DNA of 64,000 nucleotides from positions 25,585 to 89,584 of the forward strand of contig CAYXVG010000026.1 of the NCBI GenBank assembly GCA_964468205.1, written 5' to 3'. Of the stretch, positions 18,214-27,500 are shown one piece after another. This DNA is from CAWELS01 sp964468205. GTDB taxonomy: Bacteria > Acidobacteriota > Terriglobia > Bryobacterales > Bryobacteraceae. Position 1 is the first letter of the stretch. Every line of letters begins with the position of its first letter. The notes below the pieces were generated by a model. It saw only the letters and a list, made by a program, of their open reading frames with translations. It was not told the DNA's origin and searched no databases. A program made the position numbers and the translations under genes.

Positions 18214-20550
18214 TCAGAATTCGATGGTCATTCCAACAACCGCGCGGCGCATCTCGACCGGGCCGTAGACGTAGGCCGAGTCGCGGTCCGGACCCCGATC
18301 GAGGTCTCGCTGATAGGTGTCGCCGACATTCTGGAGGTTGAAGTAGAGCCGGAGCTTTGTGTTGTCCCGGAGATCAAAAGTCCGGCTGACCACAGCGTTG
18401 ACGACGGCAAAACTGGGACTGGTCTCCAGGCGGTCTTCGTCGATGTAGCCAGCGTAGTGAGGGACCAGCATCGGTCCGGTGTAGTCCAGCGTTCCAGTCA
18501 CGTCGATCCCGCCGGGCAGATCCCAGTCGATACCGAAGAAGCCATAACGCTCCGGAGTGCGGAAGAAGTCCAGTGCGCCGAACTGCTCTTCGGGCTCGCT
18601 CCAGCGCGCCCGCTGGAAGGTAAAGCCTCCGCGCAAGCCGAGTCGGGGGTGAATCTGGATGGCGGCGTCGAGGTTGACACCGGCAACATGGGCGCCGGGT
18701 CCGTTGGTCCGGAGTAATTGACGGAAGTCCTGACCGGGTAACTCCTCTTCCACTAGGGTGAAGGCGTCACGCAGATCCGTATAGAAGTAGTCCACGCCGG
18801 TCTGCAATCGCCGCCCCGCGACGGCGCCAGTATACTGAAAGCCAGTACCGAAGCTGACGGATCTTTCTTCCTTGAGATCGGGGCTGTTTTGCAATAGAAA
18901 GCCCTCGCCGCCGACTTGAGCGATGTGGAGATCTTCGTCGAAGATTGCGGGCGCACGGAAGCCGGTAGAGAGCGTGGCCCGCCAGACGAGGTTCTCCGTA
19001 ATGGCAAGCTTCGAGCCAATACGGGGGCTGAGGATCCAGTTGGCCACCTGATTGGATTTGTCGAACCTAGAACCGCCGATGAGGCTGAAGCGCTCGGTAG
19101 CGCGCCATTCATCCTGTAAATACAGGCCATGATTGCGGAAGGTTCCTCCGAGGGTGCGGCCGTAGGAAGGCGCAACGTCCTTAACAAACTCCCAAGACAT
19201 CTGGTAGCCGCCGAGCAGAGAATGGCGTCCAGCCTGATGCGCAAGTTGAGCGTCGCCGACGGAGAGAGGGTTCCGCGTATTCCCGTATGCGTTGGGATCC
19301 ATTCCGGCGCCATAGTAAGTGTCCCGTCCGTAGTAGACAGCGCTTCCGCGAAGATTGTAGTAGGTTCTTGGCGAAAGGGCGTGATTCCATCTAACCGATG
19401 AGCTATAGCGCCGGGAGTCGATCTGTTCCGTAATGAAGGTTTCCTCCGGGGGCAGGGTAAACTGGTCTCCACCACGCCGAAACTCATCGGCGACAGCCGC
19501 CGTAACCGAGAGCCGCGCCTGGCCGTCCAGGAAAGGGCGATAGAGACCGAATCCGCCGGAGTGGAGTCTACGCTTGCCGAGGTCGGAGAAGCCGTCGTTA
19601 TCGCGGTCGACCGGGACGCGGTTGATGCCACGATAGTAGAAGTCGCCCGAGAAGGCGCCAGGCAGGTCAATTAACTGCGCCGCCGCGCCAGCTTGTTGTT
19701 CGGGCCGGCCACGCTGCCAGCCTGTTATGGCATCCAGGCGAAAGCGGTTGGTAAACGGCTCGCGCCGGATCAGGTTCACGACGCCGGCGACGGCGCCCGG
19801 TCCGTAAAGGGCGGAATTGCCACCTTTTACTACCTCGATCTGTTCGAGGAACGCGGCGGGAATCTGCTCCAAGCCATAAACGGAAGCGACGCCGGAGTAG
19901 CTGGGCAGGCCATCCTCCAGGATTTGCGTGTAGGGGCCTTCGAGGCCATTCATGCGAAGCTGCATGAAACCGCAGTTTTGACAGTTCATTTCCGTGCGGA
20001 TCCCGGAGATAGTCGCCTGGAGAGCCTCGGCGACGGTCGTCTTCACCTGGCGTTCGACCAGCTCCGGCGTGATGAGCTCGGTTCTGACCGGAGCCTCGTG
20101 CGCCAGGCTCTCGGTGCCGGATCCCGTAACAACCACGGTCTCGGAAACCACCCCGCGGACCTGGAGTTCGAGCGTGACAATGGTTTCCTGCCCAGTGGTC
20201 AAATTCACCTCGGATGCCTCGTTCGGGAAGAATCCCTCGGCTGCCGCCAACACCGAGACGTCGGAAGCCGGCAGGCCCTCGAACAGGACCTGACCGTTCT
20301 CGTCGCTCGCACGGCGCCCCAGTTCGCCTGGAGCTGGCGGTGTTGCGCCTCGAGTGCGGCGCTGCCTCCAGCGCCGGCCCTCCGATTCTTCCATGACGCT
20401 TACAATGGCGCCTGGAATCGGGACCCCATTCGGGTCCTGAACCTGCACGACGAGTTTGGCCTGCTCCGGCACACCCTGCGCCGAAAGCGCGGTACCGACA
20501 GACGCGAAGAGAGTCAAAATCAAGCCACAAACAGCTGTTCTAATAGTCAT
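18214..20550 (-). CDS. TonB-dependent receptor with CQNC plug motif
   Basis: 778 residues from the ATG at 20550, preceded by AAGGGGAA. The longer frame runs through the false gap and fuses this gene artificially to its neighbour, so I reject it. Signal peptide (1-24), carboxypeptidase-regulatory-like domain (~33-130), plug domain with MNCQNCGFMQLRMNG (C190, C193), YTQILEDGLPSYSG and IEVVKGGNSALYGPGAVAGVVN, then a FecA/CirA-like barrel ending in MTIEF. The Cys pair in the plug is shared by a receptor family also found in Bacteroidetes whose substrate I cannot name; thiol metal binding is possible. A DUF2946-like gene is directly upstream and a divergent sigma/anti-sigma pair follows, which suggests regulated metal uptake. 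Confidence 0.88.
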   Translation of the reverse strand: MTIRTAVCGLILTLFASVGTALSAQGVPEQAKLVVQVQDPNGVPIPGAIVSVMEESEGRRWRQRRTRGATPPAPGELGRRASDENGQVLFEGLPASDVSVLAAAEGFFPNEASEVNLTTGQETIVTLELQVRGVVSETVVVTGSGTESLAHEAPVRTELITPELVERQVKTTVAEALQATISGIRTEMNCQNCGFMQLRMNGLEGPYTQILEDGLPSYSGVASVYGLEQIPAAFLEQIEVVKGGNSALYGPGAVAGVVNLIRREPFTNRFRLDAITGWQRGRPEQQAGAAAQLIDLPGAFSGDFYYRGINRVPVDRDNDGFSDLGKRRLHSGGFGLYRPFLDGQARLSVTAAVADEFRRGGDQFTLPPEETFITEQIDSRRYSSSVRWNHALSPRTYYNLRGSAVYYGRDTYYGAGMDPNAYGNTRNPLSVGDAQLAHQAGRHSLLGGYQMSWEFVKDVAPSYGRTLGGTFRNHGLYLQDEWRATERFSLIGGSRFDKSNQVANWILSPRIGSKLAITENLVWRATLSTGFRAPAIFDEDLHIAQVGGEGFLLQNSPDLKEERSVSFGTGFQYTGAVAGRRLQTGVDYFYTDLRDAFTLVEEELPGQDFRQLLRTNGPGAHVAGVNLDAAIQIHPRLGLRGGFTFQRARWSEPEEQFGALDFFRTPERYGFFGIDWDLPGGIDVTGTLDYTGPMLVPHYAGYIDEDRLETSPSFAVVNAVVSRTFDLRDNTKLRLYFNLQNVGDTYQRDLDRGPDRDSAYVYGPVEMRRAVVGMTIEF

Positions 20551-20623
20551 CAAAAATTCCCCTTTAAAAACAATCGATAATAGGCAACGTCCCAGTTTCC
20601 TTGGAAGCGCGACGCCGTTGAAC

Positions 20624-21120
20624 TCAGATTGCGAACAAAGAGGCCGGAGGCGCGCGTCCAAATCGGGTGCGCGGGGTAGGTTTAAAATGGCTGGTTGTTT
20701 GCGCGACAGCCGGAAGCCAGTCTGCCGTTGCGGAGACCGCGAGTTGAACAAGAGCGGCGGGTNNNNNNNNNNNNNNNNNNNNNNNNNNNNNNNNNNNNNN
20801 NNNNNNNNNNNNNNNNNNNNNNNNNNNNNNNNNNNNNNNNNNNNNNNNNNNNNNNNNNNNNNAGCCGGAAGCCAGTCTGCCGTTGCGGAGACCGCGAGTT
20901 GAACAAGAGCGGCGGGTGGCTCAGCGCTGAGATGTTTGAACTGGCAAAAGGGGCAGGGCGTTCCAGATGCCGGGTCGTCCCTGTGGAGCGGGCTGTATAC
21001 GAAAACGCTGAGCCCGAGCAAGACAGCGGCGGCTAGAATCGCCGTAAGAAAACGCAGCCAGGTTGCGGCCGGCCTCGCGTGGCCGTCTCTAAAGAGTGGA
21101 TCTTTGAGGATGCAACCCAT
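20624..21120 (-). CDS. DUF2946-like small membrane protein (recovered across false gap)
   Basis: Collapsing the 100 N and the 55-bp duplicate gives 342 bp and a 113-residue protein from the ATG at 21120. A hydrophobic helix (~22-44) is followed by SGTPCPFCQFKHL (C56, C59, H63), and the end is FGRAPPASLFAI (RAPPA at 104-108). The C-terminus, missing in the raw assembly, ends with the same RAPPA motif as the protein at 15068-15397, which supports the repair. It sits 73 bp upstream of the CQNC receptor on the same strand. Likely an inner-membrane partner of metal uptake; exact role unknown. Confidence 0.7.
20708..20917. other. False assembly gap with 55-bp duplicated flanks
   Basis: The 100 N at 20763-20862 are flanked by the same 55 bp (20708-20762 and 20863-20917). 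Same origin as the artefact at 12129-12338. The raw assembly fuses two genes into an apparent 1043-residue ORF here; after collapse they separate. Confidence 0.9.
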
Positions 21121-21329
21121 TTGCAAGTACAAACGTATCACAGGATCTGAATATCTGTCAACCTTTTTCGTGAGGTTTGAAGTACTGTTGGTTGTACAGT
21201 TTCGGTTGGCGGAGGCCACGGCAAGTTTGCAGGCGTCCGACTGCGTTTGCTGATTGGTCTGGAGCAGACGAACGCCCTCTGCTCCGTAGCCGGATACCGC
21301 TATCGCCGGTACTCTGGAAAAATGGTGGG

Positions 21330-21932
21330 GTGGAACGTGTGGCAAAGGGAAGCGTAGCGGAACCCGAGCTAATGTCTCGGCTGCGGAGCCGGGATCCGGA
21401 GTTGTTGGCGGCTCTAGTGCGTGAACACAGTCGTCCGCTTTACCGCGCCGCGCGGGGCATGGGATTTCGAGAGCAGGAAGCCGAGGACCTTGTGCAGGAG
21501 GTTTTCGTCACCTTCTTGTCGTCGCTTGATCGCTTCGAGGGCCGTTCGAAACTGCGCACTTGGATTTTCGGTATTCTGCACCGCAAGACAATGGAGCGCC
21601 GGCGGATCCAAGCAAAGGAAGAGCAACACGATCCAATCGACGAGGTCTTCGCCCGGCGATTCGACAAGCAGGGTAGCTGGGCCACTCCTCCGCAGGATGT
21701 TCTCCGGCTCGTGGAATTCCAAGAGTTGGGCGCGGCGATCGAGCATTGCCTTGAGAGGTTGCCTCAACCCCAGCGTTCCGTGTTTGTCCTCCGCGAGATG
21801 GAAGGATTTGAATCGAAAGAAATCTGTAAGATTACCGGCGTGAGCCTCACACACTTGGGTGTGCTAATGCACCGCGCCAGAAATCGCCTTCGGGAGTGTT
21901 TAGAGAACCGCGGTTGGGAGAGGCCCAAATGA
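21330..21932 (+). CDS. ECF-type RNA polymerase sigma factor
   Basis: About 200 residues if started at the GTG at 21330; the frame is open to 21177, and starts at 21339 or the ATG near 21372 are also possible. Region 2 covers LVREHSRPLYRAARGMGFREQEAEDLVQEVF through KLRTWIFGILHRK; region 4 covers QRSVFVLREMEGFESKEICKITG and HRARNRLRECL. It directs transcription from alternative promoters and is probably held by the anti-sigma protein encoded next, whose start overlaps its stop (ATGA). It is divergent from the DUF2946-receptor pair, so those genes are likely targets. Confidence 0.9.
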   Translation: MERVAKGSVAEPELMSRLRSRDPELLAALVREHSRPLYRAARGMGFREQEAEDLVQEVFVTFLSSLDRFEGRSKLRTWIFGILHRKTMERRRIQAKEEQHDPIDEVFARRFDKQGSWATPPQDVLRLVEFQELGAAIEHCLERLPQPQRSVFVLREMEGFESKEICKITGVSLTHLGVLMHRARNRLRECLENRGWERPK

Positions 21933-22198
21933 TTACGTGCAAAGAGGTAGCAGATGTGATAAGCAGCGGCGATTTGGAGCGCCTCGGCGCTTGGCGGCGT
22001 TGGCAGGTACAATTCCACCTTTGGATGTGCAAGAAGTGCGCACGATTCTCCCGGCAGCTAGAGCAGATTCGCCGTGGAGGGCAGCGACTACGTTCTGGTT
22101 ATGAGTCCGAGAGGCCAACCGATGCTCGGGACGCATTTGAAAACCGGCTCTTAAGAAAGCTGGAGGAACTTCCCGTCGAAGACGAACGCAAGCGGTGA
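21929..22198 (+). CDS. Zinc-finger (zf-HC2-like) anti-sigma factor
   Basis: 89 residues. The ATG at 21929 overlaps the sigma factor stop by 4 bp, so translation is coupled. The N-terminus has C4 and the H30-xxx-C34-xx-C37 cluster (FHLWMCKKC), the zinc-binding pattern of ChrR/RsrA-type anti-sigma domains that release sigma on redox or metal stress. There is no transmembrane helix, so it is a short soluble type. The C-terminal half is charged and helical. Release trigger is not known; thiol oxidation or metal loss are reasonable candidates given the motif and the neighbouring metal receptor. Confidence 0.85.
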   Translation: MITCKEVADVISSGDLERLGAWRRWQVQFHLWMCKKCARFSRQLEQIRRGGQRLRSGYESERPTDARDAFENRLLRKLEELPVEDERKR

Positions 22199-22240
22199 GC
22201 GATTGTCAGACCCATCGCTCCGGTGGATTCCCGTATATGC

Positions 22241-22283
22241 GCTTGGCGCGCGGCCGCAGTTGGAAGAGCGGCCGCCGCCAAGC
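22241..22283. terminator. Strong GC hairpin between convergent genes
   Basis: Arms GCTTGGCG-c-GCGGCCGC (22241-22257) and GCGGCCGCCGCCAAGC (22268-22283) pair over 16 bp with a single bulged C and a 10-nt loop. It lies between the anti-sigma stop (22198) and the stop of the convergent secreted protein (22326), where a two-way terminator is expected. No long T run follows on either strand, so termination may be weak or need Rho. Confidence 0.6.
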
Positions 22284-22325
22284 ACATTGGTGGAGCACCG
22301 GAGGGAACATCCGCCGACTGGTCTG

Positions 22326-22697
22326 TTATGATTTTTTGTTTTTGAGCACCTTCACTTCCAGCGCCATATCGTCGGACGCCCTGTATTTCACGTGGACTCG
22401 GTGACCCTTTTTCAGGTCGGCCAAGGCGACTTTCTTCGTATCGGGGACATCGGCTCCCTTCTCGGCGGTGACTTTCGTAGCGGCCGAGACTCGGAAAGCG
22501 GCTTCGTCTCCGTCGGTCTCCACGACAATCTCGTTCTTAGCCGCCTTGAGGATGGTGCCCTTGCTTACCTTCGTCACCGTAAAGGGCGACTCTCTATTGG
22601 AGTCGGGTCGCGGGGCAGATGAACCGCTTCCCTGGGCGAGGAGAGTGCCTCCCAGACAGAGAGCGGCGAAAAACGCAAAGATGGTCGATTTGCTCAT
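22326..22697 (-). CDS. Small secreted protein, DUF5666-like beta domain
   Basis: 123 residues with a clear signal peptide (1-22, FAFFAALCLGGTLLAQ). The mature part has a short-strand pattern with SKGTILKAAKNEIVVETDGDEAAFRVSAAT and KKGHRVHVKYRAS, resembling DUF5666-type small beta-barrel proteins of unknown role. Its ATG overlaps the stop of the upstream membrane glycosyltransferase by 4 bp, with AAGGAG inside that gene, so the two are translationally coupled. A periplasmic location is likely. Function is not recognised. Confidence 0.75.
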   Translation of the reverse strand: MSKSTIFAFFAALCLGGTLLAQGSGSSAPRPDSNRESPFTVTKVSKGTILKAAKNEIVVETDGDEAAFRVSAATKVTAEKGADVPDTKKVALADLKKGHRVHVKYRASDDMALEVKVLKNKKS

Positions 22698-24145
22698 GAG
22701 TATTGAGCTCCTTTCTGATATAGGTCATAAGTGAGCGCCTGACTGCGATACGCGAGCACGAAAACTATCAGCAGTGCCCCGTATTCGAGGAATAGCGCCC
22801 AAACGTATTCACGGCCGTCCACCATAACCAGGAAGGCCAGGCAGACGAAGGCCGTCATCCAGAGCCATTCGTGGCGCCGGGAGAGCACGGCAAAAGGAAG
22901 AATCCACGTGACATACCAGGGGTTGACCACGGGACTCAACAGGAGCAGCCCGCCGAGCGACCACGCGCCCAGAAGTGCAAAGTTTTGGTCTCGTCGCAGA
23001 TCGAGCCGATATAGCGCAAGCAGACCGCAAAGGACAAGCGCCGCTGAAGCAGCCCGCGCGAACAGGGCGGCGTCAGGAATCCGTAGCACAGTGGCCGTCC
23101 ACTGCAGTAGTGCGTAGGGGCCGGCATTGAACTGCCAGTTCCTGCTGAACTCTGACAGGCCCGACAAGCCCTGAGAGGCTGGCAGAAGCAGACCAAAACC
23201 GAATAGGACAACCCCGGTGCAAAGCGCGACGCCGCGCCAACCGGTACGGCGATAAAGGAATGGAATCAGCACGATCGGGGCGAACTTCGAGAGGATGGAC
23301 AGGCCGAGCATGACCGAAGCTATGCGGCGCCATCCGCGGAGAATCGCAAAGGCCAGCGCCGCGAGCGTGAGAACCACCAGCGCGTCATAGTGCGCGCTGC
23401 CGGCAAAGACCTTGATGACCAGCGGATTCCACGCATAGAGAATGACCCGCGAAGAGGGCAATCCGCCGGCCCGGAGACCGAAGATGAGCAAGATCACGGC
23501 GCCGAGGTCCAGACCGACGATGAGGATCTTCATCATCAGCACGCTCCCCGGGACGAGAGCGTAAGAGACACGGAACAGGACCTGCGCGGCCGGGGGGTAG
23601 ACTGTTCTGAGGTGTCCGTACGGGATGTTTTCGCGGACTTCGCTCCAAATCGGCGCGCTGTTCGTTGTCAGGCTGGCATCCGGGTTGGCCAGATCGTCCA
23701 TCGCAGGGTCATCCGGCGCAAATTGATATGGATTGTGACCGTGAGCCCAAGCGTACCCATCCCAAAGGTATCGCCAGACATCGCAGTCGAATAGCAGGAA
23801 CCGTTCAAAAGAGACACCTTGACCGGTGAGATCAGTCTTCAAGCCACTCCAAAGACCGTTGCCGTCGCGAAATGCCGGCAATCCGGTAGGCAGGAGAGCG
23901 ACGCGAAAAAGGACCGCGCCCAGAAGAATGAGGCCCATCGTGGTTTTCGAGCCGGGCTGTTCGGACCTCACCATGCGGTAGGCGACCCAATACAAGGCAA
24001 AGAGCGCCGCCATGTCGAACAAGAAGTGCAGCACCGGTCGCCAGCCATTGACTGCATCTAATCGGCATAAATCCACATAGAGCGCCAACGAAAGGAGTAG
24101 AAGCGCACTCAGAAGCAGGAACTTAGGCTGCGCAAGGGATCTCAT
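22694..24145 (-). CDS. Multi-pass GT-C (GT87-like) mannosyltransferase
   Basis: 483 residues with about ten to twelve hydrophobic helices. The motif FDCDVWRYLWDGYAWAHGHNPYQFAPDDP after the first helices matches GT-C enzymes of the GT87 / polyprenol-phosphate-mannose type, whose catalytic acid lies in that periplasmic loop. HLRTVYPPAAQVLF, YAWNPLVIKVFAGSAHYDAL and SPVVNPWYVTWILPF are also typical. It would transfer a sugar from a polyprenyl phosphate donor to an extracytoplasmic acceptor. Donor and acceptor are unknown. It is coupled to the small secreted protein gene downstream. Confidence 0.85.
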   Translation of the reverse strand: MRSLAQPKFLLLSALLLLSLALYVDLCRLDAVNGWRPVLHFLFDMAALFALYWVAYRMVRSEQPGSKTTMGLILLGAVLFRVALLPTGLPAFRDGNGLWSGLKTDLTGQGVSFERFLLFDCDVWRYLWDGYAWAHGHNPYQFAPDDPAMDDLANPDASLTTNSAPIWSEVRENIPYGHLRTVYPPAAQVLFRVSYALVPGSVLMMKILIVGLDLGAVILLIFGLRAGGLPSSRVILYAWNPLVIKVFAGSAHYDALVVLTLAALAFAILRGWRRIASVMLGLSILSKFAPIVLIPFLYRRTGWRGVALCTGVVLFGFGLLLPASQGLSGLSEFSRNWQFNAGPYALLQWTATVLRIPDAALFARAASAALVLCGLLALYRLDLRRDQNFALLGAWSLGGLLLLSPVVNPWYVTWILPFAVLSRRHEWLWMTAFVCLAFLVMVDGREYVWALFLEYGALLIVFVLAYRSQALTYDLYQKGAQYS

Positions 24146-24523
24146 TTCCGGTTTAGATACGGGACCGGCGGCTGGCTCCGTCTGACTCTGACCGTTTCAT
24201 ACACGGATCCGTATTTCCGCAGAGGATAATCCGCCATGTGTTTTCCGTATTCGTTTCCCCTCGGTGCGGCACTACCACAGGCCAAAATAGCTCTGGCGGA
24301 AGTCTCCGCTACTGCGGGGTATTTCGTTACGGATCCCCCCGAAGTAACGCTCCGCAGGCAGTTTCTGGCGGCGAATTGATTGTTCCGGCGCAAGTCGAAC
24401 AAACGCCTCGAAGAGACGATTCCTAGCGGGTAGCGCAACCTCCCGGGTCAATGAAAACCGCCGCGCAAGATCCCCGTCTTTGAGGCGTTCGCGCGGCGGT
24501 CGCACCGAATTGGGCAAGGGCGA
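24146..24523. other. Intergenic region, no confident gene
   Basis: 378 bp between the Oar receptor stop and the glycosyltransferase start, both minus strand. A 98-codon ORF (24142-24438) has low hydrophobicity, no domain pattern and no ribosome site, so I do not call it. The left end should hold the glycosyltransferase promoter; the right end holds the hairpin at 24453-24500. Confidence 0.5.
24453..24500 (-). terminator. Probable Rho-independent terminator of the Oar receptor
   Basis: On the minus strand, ACCGCCGCGC and GCGCGGCGGT (24491-24500 and 24457-24466) form a perfect 10-bp stem followed by TTTTC. A smaller AAGA/TCTT pairing lies inside the 24-nt loop. It begins 24 bp after the receptor stop codon. 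The T run is short. Confidence 0.65.
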
Positions 24524-27500
24524 TTAGAACATCAGTTTGAGCCCAAATTGATTCTGCCGCTGGTCTTGCAGGGCAGTGGTCACTTGTCCAAAGGTGGCAT
24601 TGCCAAAGGTCGTGCCCGGGTTATTGAAATGCGGCGTGTTCGTGAAGTTGAATGATTCATAGCGGAATTCGAGGGCAATCCGCTCGGTCAGCGGGAAGCT
24701 GCGAAACACGGAGAAGTCGAGGTTCACCAGGCCAGGTCCGCGCGAGATGTTGCGTCCAACGTTACCGAAAGTCGCCGGCTCCGGCGCAGAGAAGTTGGAC
24801 GTGTCGAAGAAGAAGGCGCCTCGCCCCACCTGCTCGGGCTTGTTGAGCGGTCCCGTTATGTCCGGCCGGTTCGTGTTACCAGGAGCGTTTAAGCTGGCGT
24901 TGCTGAACGTGAGGTTCAGTGGGGTCCCCGTTTGTGAGGTGAAGATTCCGTTCACCTGCCAATCACCGAACACCCATCGCTGCCATCCGTTCTGCAGCCA
25001 GCGCCGATTCTTACCGAAAGGCAGATCCCAGACGAAGCTCTGAACGAAGGTATGGGTAACGTCGAAGTTCGATCGGGCGTAGTTGAGTTCCGGGAAGATG
25101 TGGTTCGCGAAGCCGCCGTTGTCGCCGCTGAGCGAATCCTGGGATTTCCCGTAGGTATAGGCGGTGGTCATAAGAAAACCGCCCTTAAACCGGCGATCCA
25201 GCTTGACCTGCAGTGATTGGTAATTGGTGCTGGTGCCTTGAAAAAGCAGAGTGGTGGAGGCCCTCCGTCCGAAGAGCTGGAACTCCGGCTGGCCCGCCGC
25301 TCCGGCGCCGGGGATGAGACCGGCATTTAGGTTTGGCCGGCCGCCGATACGGACGCCATGGTTGGCCACGTAACCGACATCAAGCGTGAAGTTCTTGGGC
25401 AGCGCCCGCTGGAAGGTAACGTTCCATGACTGGACGTAGCCTTCCTTGTAGTCTTGTGGAACGACAAAGAAGTTCTGCTCCGGAGCGTTGTTGATGATGC
25501 CATCCGGCGGGATGAGAGCCACTTCGGCCGGCGGGAAGCCGTTGGCTAGGGATCCAGCGGCACTAAACGAGTTGTCCGCGTTGAAGGCGTTATTCTGCTT
25601 CACGGGGAAGTTAAAAGCGTACGAGTTATCCGGCAGCGGGACGTAACTGATCCCGTAACCTCCGCGGACCACCGTCTTATCGTCGACACGGTAGGCAAAC
25701 CCAAACCTTGGAGCGAAGAAGTCGTAATGTGTTTCGCGCCCAAGGTTGCTCGAGTTGCCTCCAACTCCCGCTACGATCAAACGGTTGGTGGCCGGGTCAA
25801 AGTTCGAGAAGCCGCCGTCGCGGCCGGGGGTGGCCGGCGGCCAGAGTTCCCAACGGAGGCCCAGATCTAGCGTGAGCTTTGGATGGATTTGCCACTTGTC
25901 CTGCACATGGGCGAACACGGCCGTCTGGCGAAATGCGGGAAAAATCACGGGCAGGTCGCGGCCGAAGGTGTTGGGTTGGTCCAACAGGAAGCTAGCAAAG
26001 GAGTTGGTAAAGCCGTTGTTGGGATTGCCGTTGAGCGAGGTAGGTCCGGGGGTGAAATCAAACCGGCCCCGCGGGCTGAACGTCTGGGTTTGCAGCAGGT
26101 CGTCTCGCAGGCGGCGGACATCGGCTCCCCATTTGATCGTATGGCTTCCAGTGATCTTGGTCCAGTTATTGACGAAGTTAAAGTTGGTCTCGGCCCGCTC
26201 CCAAGGTAGGCTTGCGGAGAAGCCAACTAACGGATTCGAGAAGCCGTTGATATTGATCCCGGCCAGACCTCCAGTGAACGGCGACACATTCACACCGGGG
26301 ACTCCGATCTCGTCTGACGCCCTCGTGTTGAGATCAGCGTTTTGAGCGTCATTACGATACCTCAGGACGCCAGCGCGCGCTTCCATGATGAGCGACGGGG
26401 AGAATACTCGCGTGTACGTGACGCCCGCGCTCTGGCTGCGTTGCAGTCCGTTTCCGGCAAAACCCTTGCCTCCCCCGCCAGCCAGGCCGAACAAGGGCGG
26501 ATCCTCGATCTCGTGGCGCTGGAAGCTATACCGCACACTGATTTTGTCGTTGTCTGTGAAGCTATGATCAACCTTCGTGTCGAAACCGTCGGTATTCTTC
26601 CTGCGAACGGTGGCCTTCTGGAAATTGGTGCCGAAGCCATCCGCGGTCGGCTGAGGCACGAGGCCGAGAATGCGCTGTGAGACTGGACTGATCCGGTCGG
26701 TTGGGACGCGATTGCCGGAGAATGGCTGTCGTCCAGTACCATCGGCGACGCCGGTGGCCGGGTCGTAGATGACCGTGGGACCGGCGCTAAGATCGCCGCT
26801 ACGGAATGCGGAAGTGGGGATAGTTGCGAAGCTCACATCTCCACGGCGATCCCGGATGCCCTGGTAGTCCATGAAGAAGAAGGTCCGGTTCTTGCCGTTA
26901 TAGGCGTTGGGAATCAACACCGGTCCTCCGAATGTTGCACCAAACAGATTGTAGGTGGTGGGCGCCTTGGAATCGGCAAAGATGTTCCTCGCGGCCGTCT
27001 TGCTAACCCGGTTGAAGGCGAATGCGCTGCCATGGAATTCGTTCGTTCCGCTGCGCAGGGTCACGTTGGTCACCGCGCCGCCGGCGCGGCCCAACTCGGC
27101 CTCGTAGTTGCTTGTGGAGATGTCGACCGCCTCGATGGCCTCGATCGGCGGAATCATTGCACTGAGTAGTCCGGTTCGATGGTTATTGTCCACACCCTCC
27201 AACTGGAGATTATTGGACAATCTGCTCTGCCCGTTAACCCTTGTGGACAGGCTGTCCTGTGGATTGAAGAACTCTGAATGCGGCCGGAAGGCGCGGGTGG
27301 CTCCAGGCACGAGATTGATCAGCGCCTGGAAATTGCGGTTGAACGCCAGCGGCATGCTCTCGACCTGCTCGCGCACGATTTGGCGCCCGGTATCGGCTCG
27401 GTCCGTCTGCAACAGAGGCGCCTCGGCGACGACCTGAACGGATTCGCTGATCTCGCCTGGTTGCAATTCGAGATCCACGCGGACGGTGGTGTTGACAAGC

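Noticed and set aside
18753..20530. Long ORFs (305 and 287 codons) in other minus-strand frames over the third TonB receptor
   Set aside because: Shadow frames of a GC-rich gene: the translations are rich in Arg, Ser and Pro without domains, while the receptor frame is full-length with clear motifs.
18214..21345. A 1043-residue ORF joining a small membrane protein to a TonB receptor
   Set aside because: It reads through 100 N. After the 55-bp duplicate is collapsed, the small protein ends at 20624 and the receptor has its own start and ribosome site at 20550.
24142..24438. 98-codon ORF before the glycosyltransferase
   Set aside because: No ribosome site, no domain, composition not protein-like.
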